Below are positions 1 through 7,209 of a stretch of 25,005 bases of DNA, one piece after another. Every line of letters starts with the position of its first letter. Positions within the stretch are counted from its first letter, which is position 1. A model generated the notes under the pieces. It had not been told where the DNA came from and did no database searches. It worked only from the letters and a program-made list of their open reading frames with translations. The stretch comes from Peptococcaceae bacterium UBA5356 (GTDB taxonomy: Bacteria > Bacillota > Peptococcia > DRI-13 > DTU073): positions 1 through 25,005 of the forward strand of contig DHPU01000049.1 of NCBI GenBank assembly GCA_002407935.1. Direction: 5' to 3'. The position numbers and the translations under genes are program-made.

Positions 1-69
1 GAATTTAACTTTTCAATTAAGGCTTCAAGTAAACTTAAGGGGAGTGGAAAATTCGCGAAGCTGGAATAA
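1..69 (+). CDS. C-terminal end of an unidentified protein (partial)
   Basis: The first reading frame is open from base 1 to a TAA at 67-69 and encodes 22 residues rich in Lys and Ser, ending in KFAKLE. The start lies outside the window. I cannot recognise a family from so short a tail. It is listed because the frame ends just before a strong hairpin (77-99), as a gene end often does. It could equally be a chance open frame. Confidence 0.3.
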   Translation, partial: EFNFSIKASSKLKGSGKFAKLE

Positions 70-76
70 AAAAATA

Positions 77-99
77 GGTTCAGGGAAAATCCCTGAACC
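77..99. terminator. Perfect 9-bp hairpin, possible terminator
   Basis: GGTTCAGGG (77-85), a loop AAAAT and CCCTGAACC (91-99) form a perfect 9-bp stem. On the + strand it follows the possible gene end at 69 but has no T-run after it. On the - strand it is followed by TATTTTTTTA, so it looks more like an intrinsic terminator for leftward transcription, or one half of a bidirectional one. No leftward gene is seen here, so direction is uncertain. Confidence 0.45.
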
Positions 100-123
100 A
101 TAGAGTGGAGGAGATAAGAGGAG

Positions 124-186
124 TTGTTCATTAATAATTATGTCCAGGTCGCTGAAGAAATATACAAGGAAAATAAAAATTTTTAA
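124..186 (+). other. Possible 20-codon leader ORF upstream of pcrA
   Basis: A TTG codon at 124 begins a 20-codon frame ending at TAA 184-186. It is preceded by GGAGGAG at 107-113, about ten bases upstream, and sits 23 bases before the pcrA start. The peptide (FINNYVQVAEEIYKEN core) looks like natural protein rather than low complexity. It may be a short translated leader or the remnant of a deleted gene. No function is assigned. Confidence 0.2.
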
Positions 187-209
187 TAGATTATTAGGGG
201 AGGTTCATT

Positions 210-2717
210 GTGACGGATTTACAAATTGTTCAGGAATATCAGCAGTTAAGAACAGCAATCAGAAAAGAGCTTTTTTCTAATTTAAACGGGAAACAGCGGG
301 AAGCGGTGGAGACCGGGGAAGGTCCGGTGCTTTGTTTGGCGGGAGCCGGGTCAGGTAAGACAACGGCGATGGTGTATCGGATTCTTCATTTATATCTTTT
401 TGGCCCCACTTATAATGAAAAAGTTTTACCGCCGGCGGATATGCAGGAGGAAGATTTGGCGGAAATGCGCGAGTGGCTGGAGATCCAAAAGAATAAAAAA
501 ACCTCAAAATCGCCCAAGAGTGCGGGTAGTCCGGTCGGTTGTTTTTCGGCTAAATTACTTAGATTACTGAGGATTGATGGTGTTGCACCGGGAGCAATTT
601 TAGCCATTACCTTTACGAATAAAGCGGCGGAAGAAATGAAGATTCGTCTGGCAAAATTGCTGGGCTCGGTTAGTAAAGAGATGTGGGTAATGACTTTTCA
701 TGCGGCTTGTGTCCGCATTTTACATAGAGAGATTGCGCAGTTGGAATATACCGGTGATTTTGTGATTTATGACAGTCAGGATCAGCAAACCTTGATTAGG
801 AGTATTTTAAAAGAGTTTAATTTAGACGAAAAAAAGTTTACTCCCAAAAGTGTACAGAACGCGATCAGCAGATTTAAGTGCAAGTTGCAAACACCGGCAC
901 TCGCCGCCAAAAGCAGTAAAGACTTTTTTGAGGATAAGTGCCAAGAGGTTTATGAGGTTTATCAGCGGCGGCTCAAGGAGAATAATGCCTTGGATTTTGA
1001 TGATCTGCTGATGTTAACCGTGCGTCTTTTTCAGGAAAACACGGAAGTATTGGCGAAATATCAGGAGAAATTCCGCTATATTATGGTTGATGAATATCAG
1101 GATACCAATCATGCCCAGTATGTGTTAATCAATGCTTTGGCGGCTAAGTACAAAAACTTGTGTGTGGTGGGGGATGATGACCAATCGATCTATGGTTTTC
1201 GTTACGCCGATATTCAAAACATCCTGGATTTTGAAAGGGATTATCCGCAGGCCCGTGTAATTAAGTTGGAACAAAATTATCGTTCTACGCAATTGATTTT
1301 GGAGGCGGCGAATGAAGTTATTGCACATAATTTGGGACGAAAAAGGAAGAAATTATGGACAGAGAATCCTACAGGGGAGCCGCTAGTCCTTTATACGGCG
1401 GCAGATGAGTCGGATGAAGCGGCTTTTGTGGTGGAAAGGGTAGAGGAATTGCAGCAGGAAGGAGCCCAATACGGTGATTGTGCTGTGCTGGTGCGTACCA
1501 ATGCTCAGTCGAGACCGCTGGAGGAATGGTTTATTCGGGCGGGAATTCCCTATCAGATTGTGGGTGGAGTAAAGTTCTATGAACGAAAAGAGATTAAAGA
1601 TACCCTTGCTTATTTAAAGTTTTTGGTTAATCCCAGTGACGGGATCAGTATGAAGCGGATTATCAATGAACCGCGGCGCGGCATTGGGGAGGCGACGGTT
1701 AAAAAGATTGAGGACTATAGCCGGGAAAAGGAAATCCCTATTTATGAAGCCGTTCAGCAATATCGGGAATTAGATTTGGGCGGTAAAACAGCCGGGGCGG
1801 TGGACTTTTTTGGGAAGATGATGGCTGATTTTCATCAGTTGGCAGAGCAAGTAACCGTTACGCAGTTGACAGAGCAAATCTTAGAAGCAACCGGATATTG
1901 GACGCAATTGTCAGGTGAAAATACACCTGAGGCAGAAAGCCGTAAGGAAAATTTACAGGAGTTTTTGACAAAGACGCGGGAGTATGATCAATTTGCCGAG
2001 GAGCCTTCTTTAAGTAATTTTTTAAATGAAGTAGCTTTGGTTACGGACTTAGATAAGCTGGGAGAAGAGGAAGAGGCTGTAGTAGTAATGACGATGCACT
2101 CCGCCAAGGGTTTGGAGTTTCCTTATGTTTTTTTGGTGGGTTTGGAGGAAAGTATTTTCCCTCATGCCAGGTCGTTTTATCAGGAAAGTGAATTGGAGGA
2201 GGAACGGCGGCTTTGTTATGTAGCAATGACCAGAGCGAAGCAAAGATTGTATCTGGTGCATGCGCAGAAACGTAGTTTGTATGGTCGGACGAATATGAAT
2301 CCGCCTTCTCGTTTTTTGGAGGAAATTCCGCCGCATCTTTGGCAAGAATACAGAAAGCCGGGCTTTTTTGAGACTACAAGGGCAAACTCAGCGGCTTCTG
2401 TGCGTGGCGCTTTTGGTGGTTATGGTGGTTATGGTGGTGTGCGGGAGGATATTGTGGATCAACCTTATAACCAAGTAGGGAGACAGGCTAAGGAACCGAG
2501 GAGGCCGATAGGGGAACCGGCTCCGGAACAGCCCCTTGACTCAGGCAGAGGGCAGCTTTTTGTCTTGGGGGATAAGGTTTTTCACCAGAAATGGGGAGAG
2601 GGTGTGGTGGTAGGTGCTAAGGGGCAAGCCGGGGAAATTGAATTGACGATCGCATTTCCCGGGCAGGGGCTGAAAACGGTGCTGGCTAAGTATGCTCCTT
2701 TAAAAAAGTTGCGGTAA
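210..2717 (+). CDS. pcrA: ATP-dependent DNA helicase PcrA/UvrD (SF1A)
   Basis: This is a 3'-5' superfamily 1A helicase used in nucleotide excision repair, removal of RecA filaments and plasmid replication. The visible motifs are: Walker A GAGSGKT at residues 45-51; motif Ia with ITFTNKAA at 133-140; TFHA at 162-165; motif II VDEYQDT at 293-299; motif III GDDDQSIYGFR at 321-331; motif IV QNYRS near 355; motif V MTMHSAKGLEFP from 627; and motif VI RRLCYVAMTRAK from 666. A Gly/Tyr-rich linker near 735 leads to the PcrA C-terminal Tudor-like tail (GDKVFHQKWGEGVV). GTG at 210 follows AGGGGAGG at an ideal distance. At 835 residues it is about 90 longer than usual, mainly because of extra sequence at 62-124 between motifs I and Ia. 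pcrA followed by ligA is a standard Firmicute order. Confidence 0.96.
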   Translation: MTDLQIVQEYQQLRTAIRKELFSNLNGKQREAVETGEGPVLCLAGAGSGKTTAMVYRILHLYLFGPTYNEKVLPPADMQEEDLAEMREWLEIQKNKKTSKSPKSAGSPVGCFSAKLLRLLRIDGVAPGAILAITFTNKAAEEMKIRLAKLLGSVSKEMWVMTFHAACVRILHREIAQLEYTGDFVIYDSQDQQTLIRSILKEFNLDEKKFTPKSVQNAISRFKCKLQTPALAAKSSKDFFEDKCQEVYEVYQRRLKENNALDFDDLLMLTVRLFQENTEVLAKYQEKFRYIMVDEYQDTNHAQYVLINALAAKYKNLCVVGDDDQSIYGFRYADIQNILDFERDYPQARVIKLEQNYRSTQLILEAANEVIAHNLGRKRKKLWTENPTGEPLVLYTAADESDEAAFVVERVEELQQEGAQYGDCAVLVRTNAQSRPLEEWFIRAGIPYQIVGGVKFYERKEIKDTLAYLKFLVNPSDGISMKRIINEPRRGIGEATVKKIEDYSREKEIPIYEAVQQYRELDLGGKTAGAVDFFGKMMADFHQLAEQVTVTQLTEQILEATGYWTQLSGENTPEAESRKENLQEFLTKTREYDQFAEEPSLSNFLNEVALVTDLDKLGEEEEAVVVMTMHSAKGLEFPYVFLVGLEESIFPHARSFYQESELEEERRLCYVAMTRAKQRLYLVHAQKRSLYGRTNMNPPSRFLEEIPPHLWQEYRKPGFFETTRANSAASVRGAFGGYGGYGGVREDIVDQPYNQVGRQAKEPRRPIGEPAPEQPLDSGRGQLFVLGDKVFHQKWGEGVVVGAKGQAGEIELTIAFPGQGLKTVLAKYAPLKKLR

Positions 2718-2809
2718 TTTTGAAATTCGAGGTTCAGAAACTGATGTTTAAAATTGTTAAATGAACAAAAATGTGAATTAATTTTGCAAAAAACGGAGGT
2801 GTTATACTC

Positions 2810-3118
2810 ATGGATAAAAATGAAGTTATAGAAATTGTAAGAAGGTATGCACTTGCGGTTAATGAAAAGATGAAACCTGAGAAAATTATTTTATATGGTT
2901 CATATGCTAGGGGAAAAGGGCAAGAGGATAGTGATATTGATGTTGCTGTAGTTTTTAATAAGATCTATACTGATTACTTAGAAAGCATGGTACTTTTATA
3001 TAAATTAAGAAGAGGCATTGATGATAGGATTGAGCCTGTTTTACTTGAAAAAAGTAATGATAATAGTGGTTTTCTTGCTGAAATAATAAAATACGGTCAA
3101 ATAGTTTTTACTCAATAA
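2810..3118 (+). CDS. MNT-type nucleotidyltransferase (Pol-beta fold), orphan
   Basis: This 102-residue protein is a minimal nucleotidyltransferase of the MNT/KNTase type. Its core motif, GSYARGKGQEDSDIDVAV near residues 30-48, has the G-S pair and the D-x-D metal-binding acids typical of the Pol-beta superfamily. In known MNT-HEPN pairs such a protein is the antitoxin and transfers AMP groups to the HEPN toxin. No HEPN gene lies on either side: pcrA is upstream and ligA starts 35 bases downstream. The start is ATG with CGGAGGTG about nine bases before it. Codon use is A+T-richer than its neighbours, which suggests an inserted gene between two housekeeping genes. Family assignment is secure; role is not. 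Confidence 0.85.
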   Translation: MDKNEVIEIVRRYALAVNEKMKPEKIILYGSYARGKGQEDSDIDVAVVFNKIYTDYLESMVLLYKLRRGIDDRIEPVLLEKSNDNSGFLAEIIKYGQIVFTQ

Positions 3119-3153
3119 TGTGTGCGGGTTGACTATACAGGAGTGATAAAAAG

Positions 3154-5268
3154 ATGGATAAAGCGGCTGAAATTCGAATGCGGGAATTAGTGGCCAAATT
3201 AAATCAGTATGCTTATGAATACTATACGCTGGATAATCCGAGTGTAAGTGATGCGGAATATGACCGGCTTTATGAGGAGTTGCGGCAGTTAGAGCAGGAG
3301 ACAGGGGTGGTGCTGCCTGATTCGCCTACGCAGCGGGTGGGGGATGTAATTCTGACGGAGTTTAAGAAGCATCCGCACAGGGGTAGGCTGTGGAGTTTGG
3401 ATAAGGCCCAAAGCTATGGAGAGCTGTTCGCCTGGGAGAGCCGTTTGCGAAAGGTGCGGGAGGAGTATAATGCCCGTTTACATGCTCGTTTACACGCTCA
3501 TTCTCAGAAGACTGACGGTGTTGAGAAGACCGATGGTTTTGCAGATACCGACAGTTTATTTAGTGATGCTGCCGTTGCCGAAACGGCTTTACCGCCGCTT
3601 TCTTATGTAGTTACGTTGAAATTTGATGGTTTAACAATAAATTTAACTTATGACGGGGGCAGATTGGTACACGCGGCGACCCGCGGGACGGGAGAAGTTG
3701 GGGAAGAGATTCTGGCGCAGGCAAAGACAATTAAAGGGATTCCTTTTAGAATTCAGGAACCGGCTTTCTTAGAAATTCGCGGGGAAGCTTTGATGACGGA
3801 ACAGGCTTTTGTCGCGTATAACGCCACGGCTGCCGTGCCTTTGAAGAATTTACGAAATGCGGCGGCCGGGGCTTTACGTAACTTGGATGTGCGGGAGACG
3901 GCCCGCCGAAAGTTAATTGCGTTCTTTTATGATATTGGTTATCGGGAAGGTTTAGCCTTGGACAATTATAGCGAAATGTTAGCTTTTCTAAAGGAACAGG
4001 GGTTGCCGGTGCATCCTTTCCATGAGTGCTGTCACAGTATGGAGGAGGTTATTGCGCAAATAGAAAAAGTTGCAGCCATGCGGGAACAGTTAAATTTTGA
4101 CATAGACGGGGTAGTAATTGCGGTGGATGATTTGCGGACTCGGGAAACATTGGGTTATACGATTAAGTTTCCGCGTTGGGCCATTGCTTACAAGTTTGAG
4201 GCTAAAGATGATGTTACTACTTTGCTTGAGGTGGAGTGGAATGTGGGTCGGACGGGCAAAGTGACTCCGACGGCACTTTTAGAGCCGGTCGATATTGGGG
4301 GTGTAACGATTAGGAGAGCTACCCTTAATAATATGGACGATATTGTACGAAAAGGGGTTAAAAAAGGCTGTCAGGTTTTTGTGCGCCGTTCTAATGATGT
4401 GATTCCGGAAATAACGGGAGTAATCGAAGAAACACTGGAAGAAGCCGAAGAGATTGCCATGCCAGCAGAATGTCCGGCTTGTGGGGCTAAATTAGTGCGG
4501 GACGGGGTGCATCTTTTTTGTGAGAATTCGCTTTCCTGTAAGCCGCAGTTAGTGAAAAGCATTGTGCATTTTGCCAGCCGTGATGCCATGAACATTGAGG
4601 GCTTCAGTGAAAAAACGGCGGAGCAGCTTTTTGAGAAACTAGAGCTGCGGGAAATTTCCGATTTATATAAGTTAACCAGAGAAGAGCTGTTAGGCTTGGA
4701 AAAGTTTAAGGAGAAGAAGACGGAGAATTTGCTAACGGCCATTGAAAAAAGTAAGGAGTGTACCCTAGAGGCGTTTATCTACGCGTTAGGAATACCTAAT
4801 GTGGGCAAAAAGACGGCTGCTGACCTAGCTAAAACCTTTCAGTCATTAGAGGGATTGCGGCGGGCTACTCGGGAAGAACTTTTGTTAATACCTGATGTAG
4901 GAGAAATTGTGGCAGAGAGCGTCCTCACTTTTTGGGCTGATGAAAAGATTCAACAAAGCATTACGAAGCTTTTAGAGGCAGGGGTACAGCCTTTTTATCA
5001 AAAAAGGGAAGCACGGGAGAATCCTTTTACCGGGAAGACAGTTGTAGTAACGGGTACCTTGCAAGAATATACCCGGGCGGAAATAGAAAAACTATTGGTA
5101 GATTTAGGAGCTAGTGCAGCTAGTAGTGTCAGCAAGAGAACGGATTATGTGTTAGCAGGGGAAAATGCGGGCTCGAAACTGGACAAAGCACGGGCACTTA
5201 TCGAGGGCGGCGACTGTCCGTTACGTATTCTTACAGAAGAGGAGTTTAAAGCATTGGTGCCAAAATAA
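3154..5268 (+). CDS. ligA: NAD-dependent DNA ligase LigA
   Basis: It seals nicks in duplex DNA using NAD+, in replication and repair. The order of domains is as expected: domain Ia with the YYTLDNPSVSDAEYD segment (residues 23-37); adenylation domain with the catalytic K156 in KFDG and the IRGEA segment; OB fold with VGRTGKVTPTA; a four-Cys zinc site (CPAC then CENSLSC); helix-hairpin-helix repeats; and a C-terminal BRCT domain starting near NPFTGKTVVVTGTL. At 704 residues it is roughly 30-40 longer than typical LigA. The excess lies just before the catalytic lysine, at about residues 108-148, and is low-complexity (ARLHARLHAH, repeated KTDG). The usual SLDN segment reads SLDK, so it is a somewhat divergent LigA. 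ATG follows CAGGAGTGA. Confidence 0.95.
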   Translation: MDKAAEIRMRELVAKLNQYAYEYYTLDNPSVSDAEYDRLYEELRQLEQETGVVLPDSPTQRVGDVILTEFKKHPHRGRLWSLDKAQSYGELFAWESRLRKVREEYNARLHARLHAHSQKTDGVEKTDGFADTDSLFSDAAVAETALPPLSYVVTLKFDGLTINLTYDGGRLVHAATRGTGEVGEEILAQAKTIKGIPFRIQEPAFLEIRGEALMTEQAFVAYNATAAVPLKNLRNAAAGALRNLDVRETARRKLIAFFYDIGYREGLALDNYSEMLAFLKEQGLPVHPFHECCHSMEEVIAQIEKVAAMREQLNFDIDGVVIAVDDLRTRETLGYTIKFPRWAIAYKFEAKDDVTTLLEVEWNVGRTGKVTPTALLEPVDIGGVTIRRATLNNMDDIVRKGVKKGCQVFVRRSNDVIPEITGVIEETLEEAEEIAMPAECPACGAKLVRDGVHLFCENSLSCKPQLVKSIVHFASRDAMNIEGFSEKTAEQLFEKLELREISDLYKLTREELLGLEKFKEKKTENLLTAIEKSKECTLEAFIYALGIPNVGKKTAADLAKTFQSLEGLRRATREELLLIPDVGEIVAESVLTFWADEKIQQSITKLLEAGVQPFYQKREARENPFTGKTVVVTGTLQEYTRAEIEKLLVDLGASAASSVSKRTDYVLAGENAGSKLDKARALIEGGDCPLRILTEEEFKALVPK

Positions 5269-5287
5269 CAGGAGATTCACGAACAAA

Positions 5288-5317
5288 TTGTCATCTTAGT
5301 ATAAGATTTGATATAAT
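5288..5317 (+). promoter_or_regulatory. Sigma-A-type promoter for gatCAB
   Basis: TTGTCA (5288-5293) and a perfect TATAAT (5312-5317) are separated by 18 bases, in the gap between ligA and gatC, about 80 bases before the gatC start. This suggests that gatCAB has its own vegetative promoter in addition to any read-through from ligA. The leader then contains several TAGTG/TAATG repeats of no clear meaning. Confidence 0.6.
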
Positions 5318-5396
5318 GCATGGTGTAGTGTAATGTAGTGCAGTAAAAGATAATAAAGGCGTATTAAGGTATTGAGATAAGGGAAGGTGAAGTATA

Positions 5397-5681
5397 GTGA
5401 AAATTACGGAGCAGGAAGTACATAGTGTAGCGGAAATTGCCCGCTTAGAATTAACCCAAGAGGAGGGGCAAAAAATTACGCACGCTTTGCAAGTAATTTT
5501 AGAACAGACGGAAGCTCTTAAACGGCTGGAGATAAGTAAGGTAAAGCCTACTGTTTACGTTCTTCCCTTGCAGAATGTTTTTTCGGAGGATCAGCTGGAC
5601 AAGTGCTTAACGCAGGAACAAGCCTTAGGTAATGCTCCGGAAGTGGAAAAAGGTTGTTTTAAAGTACCGCGGATTATTTAA
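5397..5681 (+). CDS. gatC: Glu/Asp-tRNA amidotransferase subunit GatC
   Basis: GatC is the small belt-like subunit that wraps around GatA and links it to GatB in the amidotransferase that converts Glu-tRNA(Gln) and Asp-tRNA(Asn) to the amidated forms. The 94 residues match the family end to end: VAEIARLELTQEE near the N-terminus, the PT-x-x-VLPLQNVFSEDQ segment in the middle, and the terminal FKVPRII. The length is standard. The GTG start follows GGGAAGG. The stop codon lies inside a 20-bp tandem duplication (5671-5710). It is first in the gatC-gatA-gatB set. Confidence 0.93.
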   Translation: MKITEQEVHSVAEIARLELTQEEGQKITHALQVILEQTEALKRLEISKVKPTVYVLPLQNVFSEDQLDKCLTQEQALGNAPEVEKGCFKVPRII

Positions 5682-5710
5682 GTTTTCGTTGGATTATTTA
5701 AGTTATTGTT
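5671..5710 (+). repeat. 20-bp tandem duplication across the gatC stop
   Basis: Bases 5671-5690 and 5691-5710 both begin GGATTATTTAAGTT and match at 18 of 20 positions. The first copy contains the gatC TAA stop. This looks like a small slippage duplication, and it lengthens the gatC-gatA gap without affecting either coding region. Confidence 0.8.
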
Positions 5711-5735
5711 TTGCTGGTGAGGGGAGGATGTTTGA

Positions 5736-7208
5736 TTGTCATCATTATTAGGATTAACGGCCCATCAATTACAGGGGCTTTTAGAAAAAAAGGAAATTAG
5801 CAGTGAAGATTTAGTAAAGGAACATTTGACCAGAATAGCGCAAAGTGAAGAACAAATTAAAGCATTTGTTACGGTGACCGGTCAAGAAGCTTTGCAACAG
5901 GCGAGAACAATTGATGAAAAGCGAAGCAGAGGGGAACAGCCGGGCTCACTGGCGGGAATTCCCCTGGCACTTACAGACAACTTATGCACGCAAGGGATTA
6001 AAACGACTGCTTCTTCGCGGATGTTAAGGGATTTCAGACCTCCTTATAATGCTGCTGTAGTGGAAAAGCTACAGGAGGCCGGAGCTGTTTCGGTGGGAAA
6101 ATGTAATCTGGATGAGTTTGGGCTGGGCGCTTCGACGGAAAATTCCGCGTTTTTTCCTACTCATAATCCTTATGGGGAGCAAGCAGTACCGGGTGGGGCA
6201 TGTGGAGGTGCGGCGGCGGCCGTGGCCGCGCAAGAGGTTGTCTTTGCCTTGGGGTCTGATACGGGAGGGTCGTTGCGTCAGCCCGCCTCTTTCTGTGGAG
6301 TAATTGGTTTAAAACCTACCTATGGGGCGGTGTCTCGTTACGGACTGATCGCTTGTGCCTCTTCTTTAGATCAGGTGGGTTGTTTCACACGGGATATGAC
6401 GGACTGCGCTTTAGTGATGAACGTTATTTATGGGCGTGATGCCAAGGATTCCACTTCGGTGAGTTTTCCTGCGGGGGACTTTACTAAGTTTCTGGTTAAT
6501 GACGTGAAGGGTTTAAAAATTGGGATACCCCGAGAATATTTGCAGGAGGTAAACGATCCGCGGATTACGGCTTATCTTCAACAGGCGGCGGCGAAATTGG
6601 AGGAACTGGGTGCTGTTTGCGAAGAGGTTTCTTTGCCCCATACGGCAGAAGCTGCTTCTTGCTATAATCTAATTCTTGCTGCAGAGGTGAGCTCGAATCT
6701 GGCCCGCTACGATGGAGTGCAGTATGGGCTGAGGGTGCAGGGGGAAGACCTTGTCTCCATGTATAAAAAAAGCCGCAGTCAAGGTTTTGGGGAAGAGGTT
6801 AAAAAACAGATTATCCTCGGTACTTATGTGTTGAGTTCCGGTCAGTATGAGGATTATTATCTGCAAGCCTTGAAGGTAAGGACATTGATAAAAGAAGATT
6901 TTGCACAGGTGTTATCAAAATATGATTGCTTACTTACGCCGGCAACACCGACAGCAGCCTTTGATTTTGGCGCAATAAAAGATAATCTTTCTTTGCTTAC
7001 CTCCCTGAATACTTTAACTTGTCCGGCTAATTTGGCCGGAATACCGGCACTATCCCTTCCTTTTGGCACGGCGGCACAAGGATCTCCGTGCGGGCTGCAA
7101 TTGCTGGGGCGGGCTTTTGGCGAAGAAACCTTACTTAGAGTCGGTTATGCTTTGGAGCAGAATACCAATTTGACACAGCCTAGTCCCGCAGTAAAGGGGG
7201 AGATGTAA
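5736..7208 (+). CDS. gatA: GatA-like amidase-signature subunit with degenerate active site
   Basis: In normal GatCAB, GatA hydrolyses glutamine and supplies ammonia to GatB. The 490-residue length, overall similarity and place between gatC and gatB identify it as GatA. The amidase triad is Lys-cisSer-Ser. Here the nucleophile S179 is kept in SDTGGSLRQP, but the lysine position in the usual PIAIKDN is T80 (PLALTDN). The usual GGSSGGS reads GGACGGA, so the cis-Ser position (24 residues before S179) is A155, with C156 next to it. Pocket residues also differ: the usual EVKRRI reads EVKKQI (358-359) and the Asp expected near 425 is Asn. The reading frame is intact and the rest is well conserved, so this is not simple decay. 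TTG start at 5736 follows GGGGAGG. Glutaminase activity is predicted lost or much altered. Confidence 0.9.
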   Translation: MSSLLGLTAHQLQGLLEKKEISSEDLVKEHLTRIAQSEEQIKAFVTVTGQEALQQARTIDEKRSRGEQPGSLAGIPLALTDNLCTQGIKTTASSRMLRDFRPPYNAAVVEKLQEAGAVSVGKCNLDEFGLGASTENSAFFPTHNPYGEQAVPGGACGGAAAAVAAQEVVFALGSDTGGSLRQPASFCGVIGLKPTYGAVSRYGLIACASSLDQVGCFTRDMTDCALVMNVIYGRDAKDSTSVSFPAGDFTKFLVNDVKGLKIGIPREYLQEVNDPRITAYLQQAAAKLEELGAVCEEVSLPHTAEAASCYNLILAAEVSSNLARYDGVQYGLRVQGEDLVSMYKKSRSQGFGEEVKKQIILGTYVLSSGQYEDYYLQALKVRTLIKEDFAQVLSKYDCLLTPATPTAAFDFGAIKDNLSLLTSLNTLTCPANLAGIPALSLPFGTAAQGSPCGLQLLGRAFGEETLLRVGYALEQNTNLTQPSPAVKGEM

Positions 7209-7209
7209 A

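Noticed and set aside
2810..3118. A complete MNT-HEPN toxin-antitoxin pair
   Set aside because: No HEPN gene or recognisable HEPN remnant is found on either side of the MNT gene.
5736..7208. GatA changes as sequencing error or pseudogene decay
   Set aside because: The substitutions are several, in-frame and at functionally linked sites, while the rest of the protein and the neighbouring gatC and gatB are well kept and no stop or frameshift is present.
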